From positions 124,001-188,000 of the forward strand of contig NZ_WMIE01000007.1 in NCBI RefSeq assembly GCF_009711225.1: a DNA stretch of 64,000 nucleotides. The letters are read 5' to 3'. Shown piece after piece: positions 44,793 through 54,807 of the stretch. The position numbers were made by a program, and so were the translations under genes. How positions within the stretch are numbered: the first letter of the stretch is position 1; each line of letters starts with the position of its first letter. Under the pieces are notes generated by a model. It ran no database searches and was not told the DNA's origin. It saw only the letters and a program-made list of their open reading frames with translations. This DNA comes from Paracoccus aestuariivivens (GTDB lineage: Bacteria > Pseudomonadota > Alphaproteobacteria > Rhodobacterales > Rhodobacteraceae).

Positions 44793-45806
44793 ATGGTCAG
44801 AAAGCCCGCCGCCAAGGAAGTCCCGTCCAACGTATCCAAGGACGAGCTTCTCAAATACTATCGTGACATGCTGCTGATCCGCCGATTCGAGGAAAAGGCC
44901 GGCCAGCTTTATGGCATGGGTCTGATCGGTGGGTTCTGCCACCTCTATATCGGCCAGGAAGCCGTCGTCGTCGGCCTCGAGGCCTGCTCGAAAGAGGGCG
45001 ACAAGCGCATCACCTCGTATCGCGACCACGGCCATATGCTGGCCTGCGGCATGGAGGCAAACGGCGTGATGGCCGAGCTGACCGGGCGCGAGGGGGGCTA
45101 CTCCAAGGGCAAGGGCGGCTCGATGCACATGTTCAGCCGCGAGAAGCATTTCTACGGCGGCCACGGCATCGTTGCGGCGCAGGTTCCGCTGGGCGCGGGT
45201 CTGGCCTTCGCCGACAAATACCTTGGCAATGACAACGTGACCTTCACCTATTTCGGTGACGGCGCGGCGAACCAAGGTCAGGTCTACGAGACCTACAACA
45301 TGGCCGAACTGTGGTCGTTGCCGGTGGTTTTCGTGATCGAGAACAACCAATATGCCATGGGCACCTCGGTCAAACGCTCGACCAAATCGACCAGCTTCTT
45401 CGGTCGCGGCGCGGCCTTCGGCATCCAAGGCGAGCAGGTCGACGGCATGGACGTTCTGGCCGTGAAAGCGGCGGGCGAAAAGGCGGTGGCGCACTGCCGC
45501 GCGGGCAAAGGCCCCTATATCCTCGAAGTGATGACCTATCGCTATCGCGGCCACTCGATGTCCGACCCCGCGAAATACCGCTCGCGCGAGGAAGTGCAGA
45601 AGATGCGCGACGAGCGTGACCCGATCGAGAACGTCCGCGAGCTGCTGCTGACCGGCAACCATGCCAGCGAAGATGACCTCAAGGCCATCGACAAGGAAAT
45701 CAAGGATATCGTGAACGAATCCGCCGAGTTCGCCAAGGAAAGCCCGGAACCCGCGCTTTCGGAGCTTTGGACCGATATCTACGCCGAACTGCCGGCCAAC
45801 GCGTAA
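44793..45806 (+). CDS. pdhA: Pyruvate dehydrogenase E1 component, alpha subunit
   Basis: PdhA is half of the thiamine-diphosphate E1 enzyme that decarboxylates pyruvate. The 337-residue protein has the substrate loop [20 protein letters not shown] and the thiamine-binding motif starting at [20 protein letters not shown] and ending at [11 protein letters not shown]. The phosphorylation-loop region [15 protein letters not shown] is present. The gene starts the pdhABC operon and has a strong AGGAGGAGG site. pdhB follows after 13 bases. Confidence 0.96.
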   Translation: MVRKPAAKEVPSNVSKDELLKYYRDMLLIRRFEEKAGQLYGMGLIGGFCHLYIGQEAVVVGLEACSKEGDKRITSYRDHGHMLACGMEANGVMAELTGREGGYSKGKGGSMHMFSREKHFYGGHGIVAAQVPLGAGLAFADKYLGNDNVTFTYFGDGAANQGQVYETYNMAELWSLPVVFVIENNQYAMGTSVKRSTKSTSFFGRGAAFGIQGEQVDGMDVLAVKAAGEKAVAHCRAGKGPYILEVMTYRYRGHSMSDPAKYRSREEVQKMRDERDPIENVRELLLTGNHASEDDLKAIDKEIKDIVNESAEFAKESPEPALSELWTDIYAELPANA

Positions 45807-45819
45807 GGGGAAACAAGAC

Positions 45820-47184
45820 ATGGCAACCGAGATTCTGATGCCCGCTTTGTCGCCGACCATGGAGGAAGGCACCCTTGCGAAATGGCTGAAAAAAGAAGGC
45901 GACACGGTCAAGTCAGGCGACATCATCGCCGAGATCGAGACCGACAAGGCCACGATGGAGTTCGAGGCCGTCGATGAAGGCATCCTTGGCAAGATCCTGA
46001 TCGCCGAAGGCGCGCAGGGCGTCAAAGTGAACACCCCCATCGCCGTTCTGGTCGAAGAGGGCGAAAGCGCCGACGACATCAAGCCCGCCGCTACCGCCGC
46101 TGCCCCGGTCGAAGCGAAAGCCGAAGCCCCCGCCGCTGCCGTCGCCGCCGCGCCGGTCGCCGTTAAGGTGAGCCGCTCGCCCGACTGGCCGGAAGGCACC
46201 AAGATGAAGACCATGACCGTGCGGGAAGCCCTGCGCGAAGCCATGGAAGAGGAAATGCTCCGCGACGAGACCGTCTTCCTCATGGGTGAGGAAGTCGGCG
46301 AGTATCAGGGCGCCTACAAGATCAGCCAAGGCCTGCTCGACAAGTTCGGCCCGCGCCGCGTCGTCGACACGCCCATCAGCGAAATCGGCTTTGCCGGTAT
46401 CGGCACGGGCGCCGCGATGGGTGGTCTGCGCCCGATCGTCGAGTTCATGACCTTCAACTTCGCCATGCAGGCGATCGACCACATCATCAACTCGGCAGCC
46501 AAGACGCTTTACATGTCGGGCGGCCAGATGGGTGCGCCGATGGTCTTCCGCGGTCCGAACGGTGCCGCCGCCCGCGTCGGCGCGCAGCACAGCCAAGATT
46601 ATGCCGCTTGGTATGCCCAGATCCCCGGCCTGAAAGTCGTCATGCCCTATTCGGCAGCCGATGCGAAAGGTCTGCTGAAACAGGCGATCCGCGACCCGAA
46701 CCCGGTGATTTTCCTTGAAAACGAGATCATGTATGGTCGCAGCTTCGAGGTCCCCGACCTTGAAGACTTCACCATCCCCTTCGGCAAGGCCCGCATCGCC
46801 CGCGAGGGCAATGACGTGACCATCGTCAGCTTCGGCATCGGCATGAGCCACGCGCTGGAAGCCGCCGACAAGCTGGCCGCCGAGGGCATCGACGCCGAAG
46901 TCATCGACCTGCGCACCCTGCGTCCGCTGGACTATGACAGCATCATCGCCTCGGTGCAGAAAACCAACCGCCTCGTCACCGTCGAGGAAGGTTTCCCGGT
47001 CGCCTCGATCGGCAACCACATCTCGGCCTATGTCATGGAAAACGCGTTCGATTACCTCGACGCGCCGGTGATCAACTGCACCGGCAAGGACGTGCCCATG
47101 CCCTATGCCGCCAACCTTGAGAAGCTGGCCCTGATCACCTCGGACGAGGTCGTCGCGGCGGTGAAAAAAGTCACCTACAAGTAA
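45820..47184 (+). CDS. pdhB: Pyruvate dehydrogenase E1 component, beta subunit with lipoyl domain
   Basis: The 454-residue protein carries an N-terminal lipoyl domain (residues 1-78; lipoyl lysine in [14 protein letters not shown]) and an Ala/Pro linker, then the E1 beta region from about residue 125 ([20 protein letters not shown] onward). A lipoyl domain on E1 beta is a known feature of alphaproteobacterial PDH complexes. The beta subunit completes the thiamine site with PdhA. It lies between pdhA and pdhC, 12 bases from the latter. Confidence 0.96.
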   Translation: MATEILMPALSPTMEEGTLAKWLKKEGDTVKSGDIIAEIETDKATMEFEAVDEGILGKILIAEGAQGVKVNTPIAVLVEEGESADDIKPAATAAAPVEAKAEAPAAAVAAAPVAVKVSRSPDWPEGTKMKTMTVREALREAMEEEMLRDETVFLMGEEVGEYQGAYKISQGLLDKFGPRRVVDTPISEIGFAGIGTGAAMGGLRPIVEFMTFNFAMQAIDHIINSAAKTLYMSGGQMGAPMVFRGPNGAAARVGAQHSQDYAAWYAQIPGLKVVMPYSAADAKGLLKQAIRDPNPVIFLENEIMYGRSFEVPDLEDFTIPFGKARIAREGNDVTIVSFGIGMSHALEAADKLAAEGIDAEVIDLRTLRPLDYDSIIASVQKTNRLVTVEEGFPVASIGNHISAYVMENAFDYLDAPVINCTGKDVPMPYAANLEKLALITSDEVVAAVKKVTYK

Positions 47185-47196
47185 GGGGAACGCGAG

Positions 47197-48498
47197 ATGC
47201 CGACAGAAATCCTGATGCCCGCGCTCTCCCCCACAATGGAGGAAGGCACGCTGGCCAAATGGCTGGTGAAGGAAGGCGACGAGGTCAAATCCGGCGACGT
47301 GATCGCCGAGATCGAGACCGACAAGGCCACGATGGAATTCGAGGCCGTGGACGAAGGCAAGATCGGCAAGATCCTGATCGCCGAAGGCACCGCAGGCGTG
47401 AAGGTGAACACCGCCATCGCCATCCTGCTGGAGGAGGGTGAATCCGCCGCCGATATCGGCGCGGCCCCTGCGCCTAAAGCCGCCGCCCCGAAAGCCGAAG
47501 CTACTGCCCCCGCCCCCGTAGCGGCAGCGGCCCCTGCCCCGGCTGCGCCCAAGGCCGCCGATGGCAACCGCATCTTCGCCTCGCCTCTGGCGCGCCGGAT
47601 CGCGGCTGACAAGGGCATCGATCTGGCCTCGGTGACCGGCTCCGGTCCCTATGGCCGCATCGTCAAGGCGGATGTCGAAGGCGCGAAGCAGGGTGCTGCG
47701 AAACCCGCAGCCGTGGCTGCAGTCGCCGAGGCCCCGAAAGCCGCCCCTGCCCCGGCAGCGGTTGCCGCCGGTCCCTCGACCGAGACCGTCCTCAAGATGT
47801 ATGCCGACCGCGAGACGACCGAAGTCGCTCTGGACGGCATGCGCCGCACCATCGCGGCCCGTCTGACCGAGGCCAAGCAGACCATCCCGCATTTCTACCT
47901 GCGCCGTTCGGCCAAACTGGATGCGCTGATGGAGTTCCGCGGCATGCTGAACAAGCAGCTGGAAGCCCGTGGCGTGAAGCTGTCGGTCAACGACTTCATC
48001 ATCAAGGCCTGCGCTTTGGCCCTGCAGGAAGTGCCGGACGCGAATGCCGTCTGGGCGGGTGACCGCATCCTGAAGCTGAAGCCCTCGGACGTGGCGGTTG
48101 CCGTCGCGATCGAAGGCGGTCTGTTCACTCCGGTCCTGAAGGACGCGCAGCAAAAGACGCTGTCGGCCCTGTCGACCGAGATGAAAGATCTGGCCGCACG
48201 CGCCAAGTCGAAGAAACTTGCGCCGCATGAATATCAGGGCGGCAGCTTCGCGATCTCGAACCTCGGCATGTTCGGGATCGAGAACTTCGACGCGGTCATC
48301 AACCCGCCGCATGGCGCGATCCTTGCCGTCGGCGCGGGCATCCAGACTCCGGTCGTGGAAAATGGCGAAGTCGTGGTGCGCAATGTCATGTCGATGACGC
48401 TGTCGGTCGATCACCGCGTAATCGACGGGGCGCTTGGCGCGCAACTGTTGGCCAAGATCGTCCATCATCTGGAAAACCCGATGGGCATGCTGGCCTGA
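47197..48498 (+). CDS. pdhC: Pyruvate dehydrogenase E2 (dihydrolipoamide acetyltransferase)
   Basis: E2 transfers the acetyl group to CoA and forms the complex core. The 433-residue protein has one lipoyl domain (lysine in [16 protein letters not shown]), an Ala/Pro linker, a peripheral subunit-binding domain ([20 protein letters not shown], near residue 127) and the acetyltransferase domain with the catalytic histidine in [17 protein letters not shown]. Its first 75 residues are nearly identical to the lipoyl domain of PdhB. A terminator follows; lpd (E3) is not in the window. Confidence 0.96.
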   Translation: MPTEILMPALSPTMEEGTLAKWLVKEGDEVKSGDVIAEIETDKATMEFEAVDEGKIGKILIAEGTAGVKVNTAIAILLEEGESAADIGAAPAPKAAAPKAEATAPAPVAAAAPAPAAPKAADGNRIFASPLARRIAADKGIDLASVTGSGPYGRIVKADVEGAKQGAAKPAAVAAVAEAPKAAPAPAAVAAGPSTETVLKMYADRETTEVALDGMRRTIAARLTEAKQTIPHFYLRRSAKLDALMEFRGMLNKQLEARGVKLSVNDFIIKACALALQEVPDANAVWAGDRILKLKPSDVAVAVAIEGGLFTPVLKDAQQKTLSALSTEMKDLAARAKSKKLAPHEYQGGSFAISNLGMFGIENFDAVINPPHGAILAVGAGIQTPVVENGEVVVRNVMSMTLSVDHRVIDGALGAQLLAKIVHHLENPMGMLA

Positions 48499-48520
48499 TC
48501 AGAACCCGACGCGATAACAA

Positions 48521-48552
48521 AAAGGGGGCCGCTGCGGCCCCCTTTCTTTTTG
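48521..48552 (+). terminator. Rho-independent terminator after pdhC
   Basis: AAAGGGGGCC (48521-48530) pairs with GGCCCCCTTT (48536-48545) around a 5-base loop and is followed by CTTTTTGG. It lies 22 bases after the pdhC stop. The stem is symmetric and may also serve the opposing RND permease gene. Confidence 0.88.
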
Positions 48553-48577
48553 GTTAACGATGACGCCCTGTCCGGCC

Positions 48578-51500
48578 TTACTCACCGGGTAGTTCGGGGG
48601 CCGAGTTCAAGCCGATATTCCGGCGCAACCAACTGCCTGCGCGGACCTGCCCGCCATGGATCAGAGAAAACAGCGAAGGCACGAACAGCAGCGATAGCAG
48701 CGTCGACAGCAGCAGGCCCCCGATCACCGCGATGGCCATGGGTGCGCTGAACTCGGCCCCTTCGCCCGTCCCAATCGCCGAGGGGACCATCCCCGCCGTC
48801 ATCGCGATCGTGGTCATCACAATCGGTCGCGCGCGCTTGTGCACCGCATCAAGGATCGCCTCGCGCTTCGGTGTGCCGCGATCAATCGAGGACAGCGCGA
48901 ACTCGACCAGCATGATCGCGTTCTTGGTCACGATCCCCATGAGCATCAGGAAGCCGATCACCACGGCCATACTGATCGAATTTCCGGTCAGGTACAGTGC
49001 AAGGATCGCACCGCCAATCGCCAGCGGCAATGACATCAGAATCGAAACCGGCGTGATGAAATTGTGGAACAGCAGCACCAGTACGACATAGGTCAGCATC
49101 ACCCCCGAAACCATCGCGACCGCGAAGGCCTGAAATACCTCGCCCATGATCTCGGCATCGCCAGAGGGCTGGATTTCGGTTCCGGTAGGCAATTCGACCT
49201 CGCTTTGCAGTTCGGTCACTTGCTGGTTCACCGGCCCGAGCAAAGCCCCTTCCGCCAGATTGGCCGAGACGGCGGTGCGGTAGCGCCGGTCATAGCGACC
49301 GATTTCGGTCGCACCCGCCGAGATCGAGACATCGGCCACCGCCTCGAGTGGCACTTGCCCCGCAGAACTTGGCACGCGCAGGTTGCGCACCGTCATCAGG
49401 TCGCGCCGCGCGTCCTCGTTCAGGCGGACCATGATCGGGATCTGCTCATCGCCGGTATTGAACTTGGCAAGGTTGGATTCGGTATCGCCCAGCGTTGCCA
49501 CACGCAGCGTCGTCGCTAGGGCGCTGGCCGTCACGCCCAACTCGGCCGCAACCGCGTCGCGTGGATGGATCTGCATTTCGGGACGTTGCAACGCGGCTGA
49601 CGAGGTGACGCCCTCAAGACTTGGCAGCGTTTTCATTGCGGCCATCAGCCGCTCGGCGGCCTCGGTCGCGGCTTCTTCGGTATCGCCCAGAACCGAGATC
49701 TCAAAATCGTTCGTGCCCGCTTCGTTCAGGAAGTTCATCCGCATGTCGGGCATTTGAGACAGATCGTGCTTCATCGCCTTTTCGATCTCGAAGCTCGACC
49801 TGTCGCGATCCATTTTCGAGCCGTAATTGACCATGATCGTCGCGTCGGTAACCCGACCATCGCCTCCGTTCACAAAAACCGAGCGCACCTCGGGCTCGCG
49901 TGCGATCCGCTCGGAGATCACGCGGGCGGCTGTTTCGGTTTCGGCGATGGTCGAGCCGGGCGGCAACTCGATCGAAATCTGGCTGCGGCCGACATCCTGC
50001 TCGGGAACAAACTCGGTCGGCAGCAAAGTAGCGGAATAGATCGAGCCGGCAAACACCCCCAAGCCCAACAGCAAGGTAAGGGCACGGTGCTTCAGGGTCC
50101 AGCCAAGGATCGACATCAGCCCGCGCAGCAACAGCCCGTCGCGCCCCTCGGCGATATGGGTGTTGTCGCGCAGGAAATAGGCCGCCATCATCGGCGTGAT
50201 CAACCGCGCCACCAGCAGCGAAAACAGCACCGAGACCGCGACCGTCAGCCCGAATTGCTTGAAATACTGACCCGGAATGCCGCCCATAAAGCTGACCGGA
50301 GCGAAAACGGCCACAATCGAGAAACTGATCGCGATCACGGTCAGACCAATTTCGTTTGCCGCCTCCATGCTCGCCTCATAGGCGGGCACGCCCATATTGA
50401 TATGCCGGACGATGTTCTCGATCTCGACAATTGCGTCATCAACCAGAATGCCGGTCACCAGCGTGATCGCCAGCAGACTGATCCCGTTCAGGGTGAAGCC
50501 AAGCTGCTGCATCACGAAGAAGGTCGGGATGATCGACAAAGGCAGCGCCACCGCGGCAATCAATGTCGCGCGCCAATTGCGCAGGAACAGGAAGACCACG
50601 ATCACCGCCAGCGCGGCGCCCTCGTATAGCGTATCCATCGCCGAATGATAGCTGGCTGCGGTATGCGTGGTTGCGTCGTCGATCAGTTCGATCCGGACGC
50701 CGGGATGGCGCGCCAGAATTTCGGCGATACGCGCTTTGGTGCCGTCACCCGCCACCAGATCGGACTGACCGCTGGCGCGAAAGACACCGAAGGCGACTAC
50801 GGGGCTGCCGCCCAGCAACGCGAACTGGCGTTCTTCGCTGGGGCCATCAGTCACCGTGCCAAGCTGGTCCAGACGGATTGTCCGCCCTTGCGCGATCAGG
50901 ATCGGCGTCGCCGCCAGCTGCTGCACATCCGTCGCCGAACCGAGCGCACGGATGGAATATTCGGTGCCCGCCAAATCGCCGCGACCACCGCCCATGTCGA
51001 TGTTCTTGGCCCGCAACTGTTCCGAGATCTCGGCTGCCGTCAGGCCGAATGCATGCATCCGGTCCGCGTCCAGATCGACATTGATCTGGCGGTCCGCACC
51101 GCCAATACGCGTGATGCTGGCCACGCCCCGCACCGTGGACAAGTCGCGAGCGATGACGTCATCGACGAAATTCGACAACTCCTCCATAGATTTGGTCGGA
51201 TCAGTCACGGCATAGGTCAGGATCGCCATGCCGCTGACGTCGATGCGTTGGATCAGCGGCTCGACAATGGATTCGGGCAGATCAGCGCGGACATTGGCGA
51301 CCGCGTCCTTGACGTCGTTCACAGCGCGATCGGTATCGGTCTCAAGCTCGAACTCGACGGTGATCACGGCAGAACTGTCCGTCGCGGTCGAGCGGATATG
51401 GCGAACGCCGTTAATCGAAGAGATCGAATCCTCGATCGGCTGCACCACCTGCCGGGTCAACTCGGACGGAGCAGCCCCCGGTTGCGAGACGGTGACGCTG

Positions 51501-51634
51501 ACCAAAGGCAGGTCGATATTCGGCATCGCCGTGACCGGCAGGCGGCTGAAGCTGTAAAGCCCAACCAGCAGCAGCACCAGAAATACCGCAATCGAGGGAA
51601 CCGGCTGGCGGATGGACCATGTCGAAAAATTCAT
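48578..51634 (-). CDS. RND efflux transporter permease (HAE-1 type)
   Basis: The 1018-residue protein is a resistance-nodulation-division pump: 12 membrane helices in two repeats, each followed by a large periplasmic loop. It opens with STWSIRQPVPSIAVFLVLLL and contains the proton-relay aspartates in GILVDDAIVEIENIVRH. It would pump drugs, bile salts or metabolites with the membrane-fusion protein encoded upstream. No outer-membrane TolC-type gene is adjacent, so it probably uses a shared one. Its start overlaps the adaptor stop by four bases. Confidence 0.94.
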   Translation of the reverse strand: MNFSTWSIRQPVPSIAVFLVLLLVGLYSFSRLPVTAMPNIDLPLVSVTVSQPGAAPSELTRQVVQPIEDSISSINGVRHIRSTATDSSAVITVEFELETDTDRAVNDVKDAVANVRADLPESIVEPLIQRIDVSGMAILTYAVTDPTKSMEELSNFVDDVIARDLSTVRGVASITRIGGADRQINVDLDADRMHAFGLTAAEISEQLRAKNIDMGGGRGDLAGTEYSIRALGSATDVQQLAATPILIAQGRTIRLDQLGTVTDGPSEERQFALLGGSPVVAFGVFRASGQSDLVAGDGTKARIAEILARHPGVRIELIDDATTHTAASYHSAMDTLYEGAALAVIVVFLFLRNWRATLIAAVALPLSIIPTFFVMQQLGFTLNGISLLAITLVTGILVDDAIVEIENIVRHINMGVPAYEASMEAANEIGLTVIAISFSIVAVFAPVSFMGGIPGQYFKQFGLTVAVSVLFSLLVARLITPMMAAYFLRDNTHIAEGRDGLLLRGLMSILGWTLKHRALTLLLGLGVFAGSIYSATLLPTEFVPEQDVGRSQISIELPPGSTIAETETAARVISERIAREPEVRSVFVNGGDGRVTDATIMVNYGSKMDRDRSSFEIEKAMKHDLSQMPDMRMNFLNEAGTNDFEISVLGDTEEAATEAAERLMAAMKTLPSLEGVTSSAALQRPEMQIHPRDAVAAELGVTASALATTLRVATLGDTESNLAKFNTGDEQIPIMVRLNEDARRDLMTVRNLRVPSSAGQVPLEAVADVSISAGATEIGRYDRRYRTAVSANLAEGALLGPVNQQVTELQSEVELPTGTEIQPSGDAEIMGEVFQAFAVAMVSGVMLTYVVLVLLFHNFITPVSILMSLPLAIGGAILALYLTGNSISMAVVIGFLMLMGIVTKNAIMLVEFALSSIDRGTPKREAILDAVHKRARPIVMTTIAMTAGMVPSAIGTGEGAEFSAPMAIAVIGGLLLSTLLSLLFVPSLFSLIHGGQVRAGSWLRRNIGLNSAPELPGE

Positions 51635-52842
51635 GGTGTGCGATCCGGCTGGACATCCGCGATCGCAGCAGGGCTAACGACCCTGACCTCGTCACCGGTG
51701 CGGAAAAATGCCCCCGCCCGCGCGATGACCTCCTCGCCCGGTTGCAGACCTTCCAGCACCTCGCGCTGGCCCTGCCAGGTCAGACCAGCCTTGACCGGAC
51801 GGGTTTCGACAACGCCATCCTTGACGATCTGCACCCGCTCGCCTTCGTCATCGGCCAATACGGCGCTGGCCGGAACGGTGACCGCATCACGCCGGTCGGT
51901 GATGACCCAACCGCTGGCAAACAATCCGATCCGCAGGCGAGGATCGGCGTCCAGCGAGATGCGGGCCTGACCAAGCCGCGTGACCGGATCAATCGCTGCA
52001 GGAATCAGGCGGACTTTGCCATTGATTGTTCCCATGCCCGACAATTGCACCTCGACCATGTCACCCGTCCGGATCTGGGCCAAGGCGGTTTCGATGACAT
52101 CGGCGGCCAGCTCGATCTCGCCACGCGCGATCATCGTGAACATCGGCTCGCCGTCAGTTCCGGCCAGCGCCCCGATTTCCGCCTTGCGCGTCACGATAAC
52201 CCCATCGACCGGAGCCGTAATTCGCGCGTGGCGCAGGTTCAGCCTGGCGATTTTCCGCGCCGCGTCGGCCTGCGCAAGCTGGGCATTGGCAACCCCCAAC
52301 CCGTCCGACGCCGATGCAGCCGCGGCCCGCGCCGAGGCTTCGGTCGCGATGACCTCGTCCAGAACGGATTGCGCCGCACTGCCGCTTTGGCGCAGCCTGC
52401 GCGTCCGCTCAAGCTGCGAGGCCGCTTGGGTCAAAGTGGCCGCGGCACTTGCGATCTGGCTTCGGGCCTGGCTGACGCTGGCTTCGGCGCGCTGATACTC
52501 GGCCTCGGCCTGCGCAAGCTGGGCGACCAAGGCCTCGTCATCCAGCACGACCAGAACATCGCCTGCCTTGACGCTCTCCCCGACATCGGCGCGAATTTCA
52601 CGGATCTCGTAGCCCGTGACATTGGCGTGGATCTGGACCGGCTCGCGCGCGACCAACGAACCTGTCACCGGCACGCGGGCCTCGACCGGAATCTGTTCGG
52701 CTTTTGCAGTTGTGACAACAGCCACTTCCTTGGTCACGATCGCCGCATCTGCCTCATTGGCGCGGGAAACCGAGGGCATGGGCAAGCTGCTCATGCCGAA
52801 ACCGATCATCACGGCGGCGAATAGCCTGCCGGGTGCTGTCAT
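51631..52842 (-). CDS. RND efflux periplasmic adaptor
   Basis: The 403-residue product has a signal peptide (first about 28 residues), a lipoyl-like barrel opening at VPVTGSLVAREPVQIHANVT, a coiled-coil hairpin (EAEYQRAEASVSQARSQIAS and ARAAAASASDGLGVANAQLA), the second lipoyl half RITAPVDGVIVTRKAEIGAL, and beta-barrel and membrane-proximal domains. It links the RND permease to an outer-membrane channel. GGAGGAC precedes the ATG. A TATAAT-like stretch lies about 48 bases upstream of the ATG (52890-52896). Confidence 0.92.
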   Translation of the reverse strand: MTAPGRLFAAVMIGFGMSSLPMPSVSRANEADAAIVTKEVAVVTTAKAEQIPVEARVPVTGSLVAREPVQIHANVTGYEIREIRADVGESVKAGDVLVVLDDEALVAQLAQAEAEYQRAEASVSQARSQIASAAATLTQAASQLERTRRLRQSGSAAQSVLDEVIATEASARAAAASASDGLGVANAQLAQADAARKIARLNLRHARITAPVDGVIVTRKAEIGALAGTDGEPMFTMIARGEIELAADVIETALAQIRTGDMVEVQLSGMGTINGKVRLIPAAIDPVTRLGQARISLDADPRLRIGLFASGWVITDRRDAVTVPASAVLADDEGERVQIVKDGVVETRPVKAGLTWQGQREVLEGLQPGEEVIARAGAFFRTGDEVRVVSPAAIADVQPDRTP

Positions 52843-52918
52843 CTTGCCTGTCCTCCAGCTTCTGCGCCTGGTGAGGGATTACGCCTCAGGTATAATATAG
52901 GTTCCCGCAGGCTCCCGC

Positions 52919-53698
52919 CTAGAACGTTACGGAAACTCCGGGTAGGCGCAATTCCGCGATCAGGTCGCGCAGTTCCTGTCGGGCTGCGATATTCGACATG
53001 CTCAGCTGTTCGGTTCCGATATCCTTGAGGTCCAGCAAGGTCAGGCCACGCGGGAACAATTCGCGGAATATCACCCTTTCCGAAAAACCGGGCGCGACGC
53101 GGAAGCCGATGCGCTTAGACAAGGTATCCAATGCTCCGCCGACTTTGCGTTTGTTATGCATCTGCTGCGTTCCAAGGCGATTGCGCAGCACCAGCCAGTC
53201 GATCGCGCCCGCTCCGGCCTGGCCGCGCAATTGCCGCGCACTCCAGACCATTTCGGCGTAGATTGAGGGGCCAAGGATTTTTCCGTCCGGAGACAGCCGC
53301 GCGAGCAGGTCGAAGTCGATGAAACTGTCATTCATCGGCGTGATCAGCGTGTCGGCCAGACTATGGGCCAGCTGGCTTAGCCGGGTATGCGATCCGGGGC
53401 AGTCCAGTAGGATGAAGTCGCAATCCGGCTCAAGTTCCGAGACCGCGCGGGACAATGGGTCGATCCCGTCGCTTTCGGCACTCAGATGACCAAGTAAAGG
53501 CGTCGGCAGGTCCAGCCCTTCGCTTCTGACAAAATATGCGCGATTTTCCAGATAACGGCCAAAACTGCGCTGGCGGACGTCCAGATCCAACGCCCCAACG
53601 CGGTGCCCCATCCGGGCCAACGCCGTCGCTACATGCATCGAGGTGGTGGATTTACCCGAGCCACCCTTCTCATTTCCGACGACGATGATATGCGCCAT
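52919..53698 (-). CDS. mipZ: Division-plane positioning ATPase MipZ
   Basis: MipZ forms polar gradients with ParB and inhibits FtsZ away from midcell. The 259-residue ParA-like protein has the deviant Walker A GNEKGGSGKSTTSMHVA at residues 8-24, then LDLDVRQRSFGRYLENR, LLDCPGSHTRLSQLAHSLAD, the MNDSFIDFDLLA segment, WLVLRNRLGT and FRELFPRGLTLLDL, which are MipZ signatures rather than ParA or Soj. It is cytoplasmic. ParB is not in the window. The stop lies 76 bases from the adaptor start on the same strand. Confidence 0.92.
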   Translation of the reverse strand: MAHIIVVGNEKGGSGKSTTSMHVATALARMGHRVGALDLDVRQRSFGRYLENRAYFVRSEGLDLPTPLLGHLSAESDGIDPLSRAVSELEPDCDFILLDCPGSHTRLSQLAHSLADTLITPMNDSFIDFDLLARLSPDGKILGPSIYAEMVWSARQLRGQAGAGAIDWLVLRNRLGTQQMHNKRKVGGALDTLSKRIGFRVAPGFSERVIFRELFPRGLTLLDLKDIGTEQLSMSNIAARQELRDLIAELRLPGVSVTF

Positions 53699-53825
53699 TT
53701 AGCCCCCTCAGAAACCATGTTTCCGGATCAGGACAATAGGCAGCGCCGCAGGTCTTGAAAAGCGCCGTGCTGCCACGAATCACCGCGACTGCGGCATAAG
53801 AGGAACAACCCTGACGCGCAGGCAG

Positions 53826-53961
53826 ACTCCTATAAGGCGATGATGTCACCGATTATTTTATCACGATTAATTTGATAGATATTTATCTTGCAAAACACGA
53901 CAGAGCATGTCGTAATAAAGGTGCCAGAACAGGCGTCAGGCCATCGCAACAGGAGCCAAAG
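53826..53961 (+). promoter_or_regulatory. AT-rich leader of the small coupled gene pair
   Basis: This stretch is clearly more AT-rich than its surroundings. It holds a near-perfect 14-bp palindrome, GATAGATATTTATC (53874-53887, 12 of 14 positions symmetric), and an inverted repeat CGACA/TGTCG with a 5-base gap (53898-53912). Promoter-like boxes TTGCAA (53888) and TAATAA (53913) are 19 bases apart. An AGGAG site at about 53951 serves the first small gene. No known operator is assigned. Confidence 0.4.
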
Positions 53962-54210
53962 ATGTCGATGCTGAACCATCTGTCGGCTTTCGCCGAAAAC
54001 GCCTTCCGGGCCGCCGTGCCCGGCCAATCCCGCTATGCGGTTTCGCTGATCGACCGCTGTTCGGGCAAACCCCACATGATCTCGGGCGTTCCGCTGGTCG
54101 TGCTGACCACGACGCCGCATGAAACATCGGTCGATCTGATGCGCAACCGCGATCCCCGACGCTGGGACACCTTTATCGAACGCATGAACAGCAAGGGAGC
54201 GTACCAATGA
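53962..54210 (+). CDS. Small hypothetical protein, first of a coupled pair
   Basis: The 82-residue product starts MSMLNHLSAFAENAFRAAVP and contains a hydrophobic core (SGVPLVVLTTTPHETS) and a charged end (RNRDPRRWDTFIERMNSKGA). No signal peptide, membrane helix or known domain is seen. An AGGAG site supports the start at 53962; an in-frame extension to 53872 is disfavoured. Its stop overlaps the start of the next small gene by four bases. It is flanked by mipZ (divergent) and rpmE (convergent). Function unknown. Confidence 0.65.
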   Translation: MSMLNHLSAFAENAFRAAVPGQSRYAVSLIDRCSGKPHMISGVPLVVLTTTPHETSVDLMRNRDPRRWDTFIERMNSKGAYQ

Positions 54211-54434
54211 TCCGTTTCAGCCTGCCCGTGAATCTTCCCTCCCCTGCCCCGTTGCGTGGTTTCGCCACGATTGCACTGTCGGCGTATCAAAGCGCGCAAG
54301 GTCCGGTCCTGCGGACATATCGCGATGGGCGCGTGGTGATCGATACCGGTCGAGGGCATATGACCGGCAGGCCCTTGGGTGCGGCGCAATCCACGTCCGC
54401 GATCTGGTCACCGCTTTTCGTCGGCATGATCTAG
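54207..54434 (+). CDS. Small hypothetical protein, second of a coupled pair
   Basis: The 75-residue product has a hydrophobic N-terminal third and a middle with TYRDGRVVIDTGRGHMTG and ends in WSPLFVGMI. No family is recognised. The ATG overlaps the stop of the preceding gene (ATGA), and AGGGAGC upstream inside that gene may serve as its ribosome binding site, which argues that both are real. The gene ends before a terminator-like stretch next to rpmE. Confidence 0.6.
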   Translation: MIRFSLPVNLPSPAPLRGFATIALSAYQSAQGPVLRTYRDGRVVIDTGRGHMTGRPLGAAQSTSAIWSPLFVGMI

Positions 54435-54523
54435 ATCACCCGGGGGCCTGACATTTCCCCCAAGCCAAACCGGACGTCACCTTTTCTGGCCCGCCCACCG
54501 CCGGAAAATCCGCCCGGAAACAA

Positions 54524-54551
54524 GAAACGCCGCCCCTAGGGGCGGCGTTTC
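54524..54551 (-). terminator. Terminator after rpmE
   Basis: A perfect 28-base palindrome (GAAACGCCGCCCC, TA centre, GGGGCGGCGTTTC) is followed on the minus strand by TTGTTTCC. It lies 23 bases after the rpmE stop and ends the ribosomal operon. By symmetry it may also stop the small gene pair on the plus strand. Confidence 0.85.
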
Positions 54552-54574
54552 CGTTTCTGCGCTTAGCGTAGGAC

Positions 54575-54796
54575 TTAGAAGCCCAGACCAGCGTATTTGT
54601 TTTTGAACTTCGACACGCGGCCGCCAGCGTCCATCAGTTTGGCCGAGCCGCCGGTCCATGCCGGGTGCGAGGTCGGGTCGATATCCAGCGACATGGTGTC
54701 GCCTTCTTTGCCCCAGGTCGAACGAACCTGATAGACCGTACCGTCGGTCATCTTGACGTCGATGACGTGGTAGTCGGGGTGAATTTCTGCTTTCAT
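54575..54796 (-). CDS. rpmE: 50S ribosomal protein L31 (zinc-free form)
   Basis: The 73-residue product opens [20 protein letters not shown] and ends [16 protein letters not shown], as in Rhodobacteraceae L31. It contains no cysteine, so it is the C-minus form that does not bind zinc. It is the last gene of the ffh to rpmE operon, 11 bases after rplS, and is followed by a terminator. Confidence 0.93.
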   Translation of the reverse strand: MKAEIHPDYHVIDVKMTDGTVYQVRSTWGKEGDTMSLDIDPTSHPAWTGGSAKLMDAGGRVSKFKNKYAGLGF

Positions 54797-54807
54797 GGCG
54801 CGTCTCC

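Noticed and set aside
44775..46283. Open frame of 502 codons on the minus strand
   Set aside because: Antisense of pdhA and the first part of pdhB. No ribosome binding site or domain supports it.
47197..47420. Recent duplication error between pdhB and pdhC starts
   Set aside because: The two lipoyl domains are very similar, but E1 beta with a lipoyl domain is normal in alphaproteobacteria, so this is a family trait and not an assembly fault.
45913..48468. Open frame of 851 codons on the minus strand
   Set aside because: It is the antisense of pdhB and pdhC. The product is His/Asp/Gly-rich without known domains, an effect of the lipoyl and Ala/Pro linker codons.
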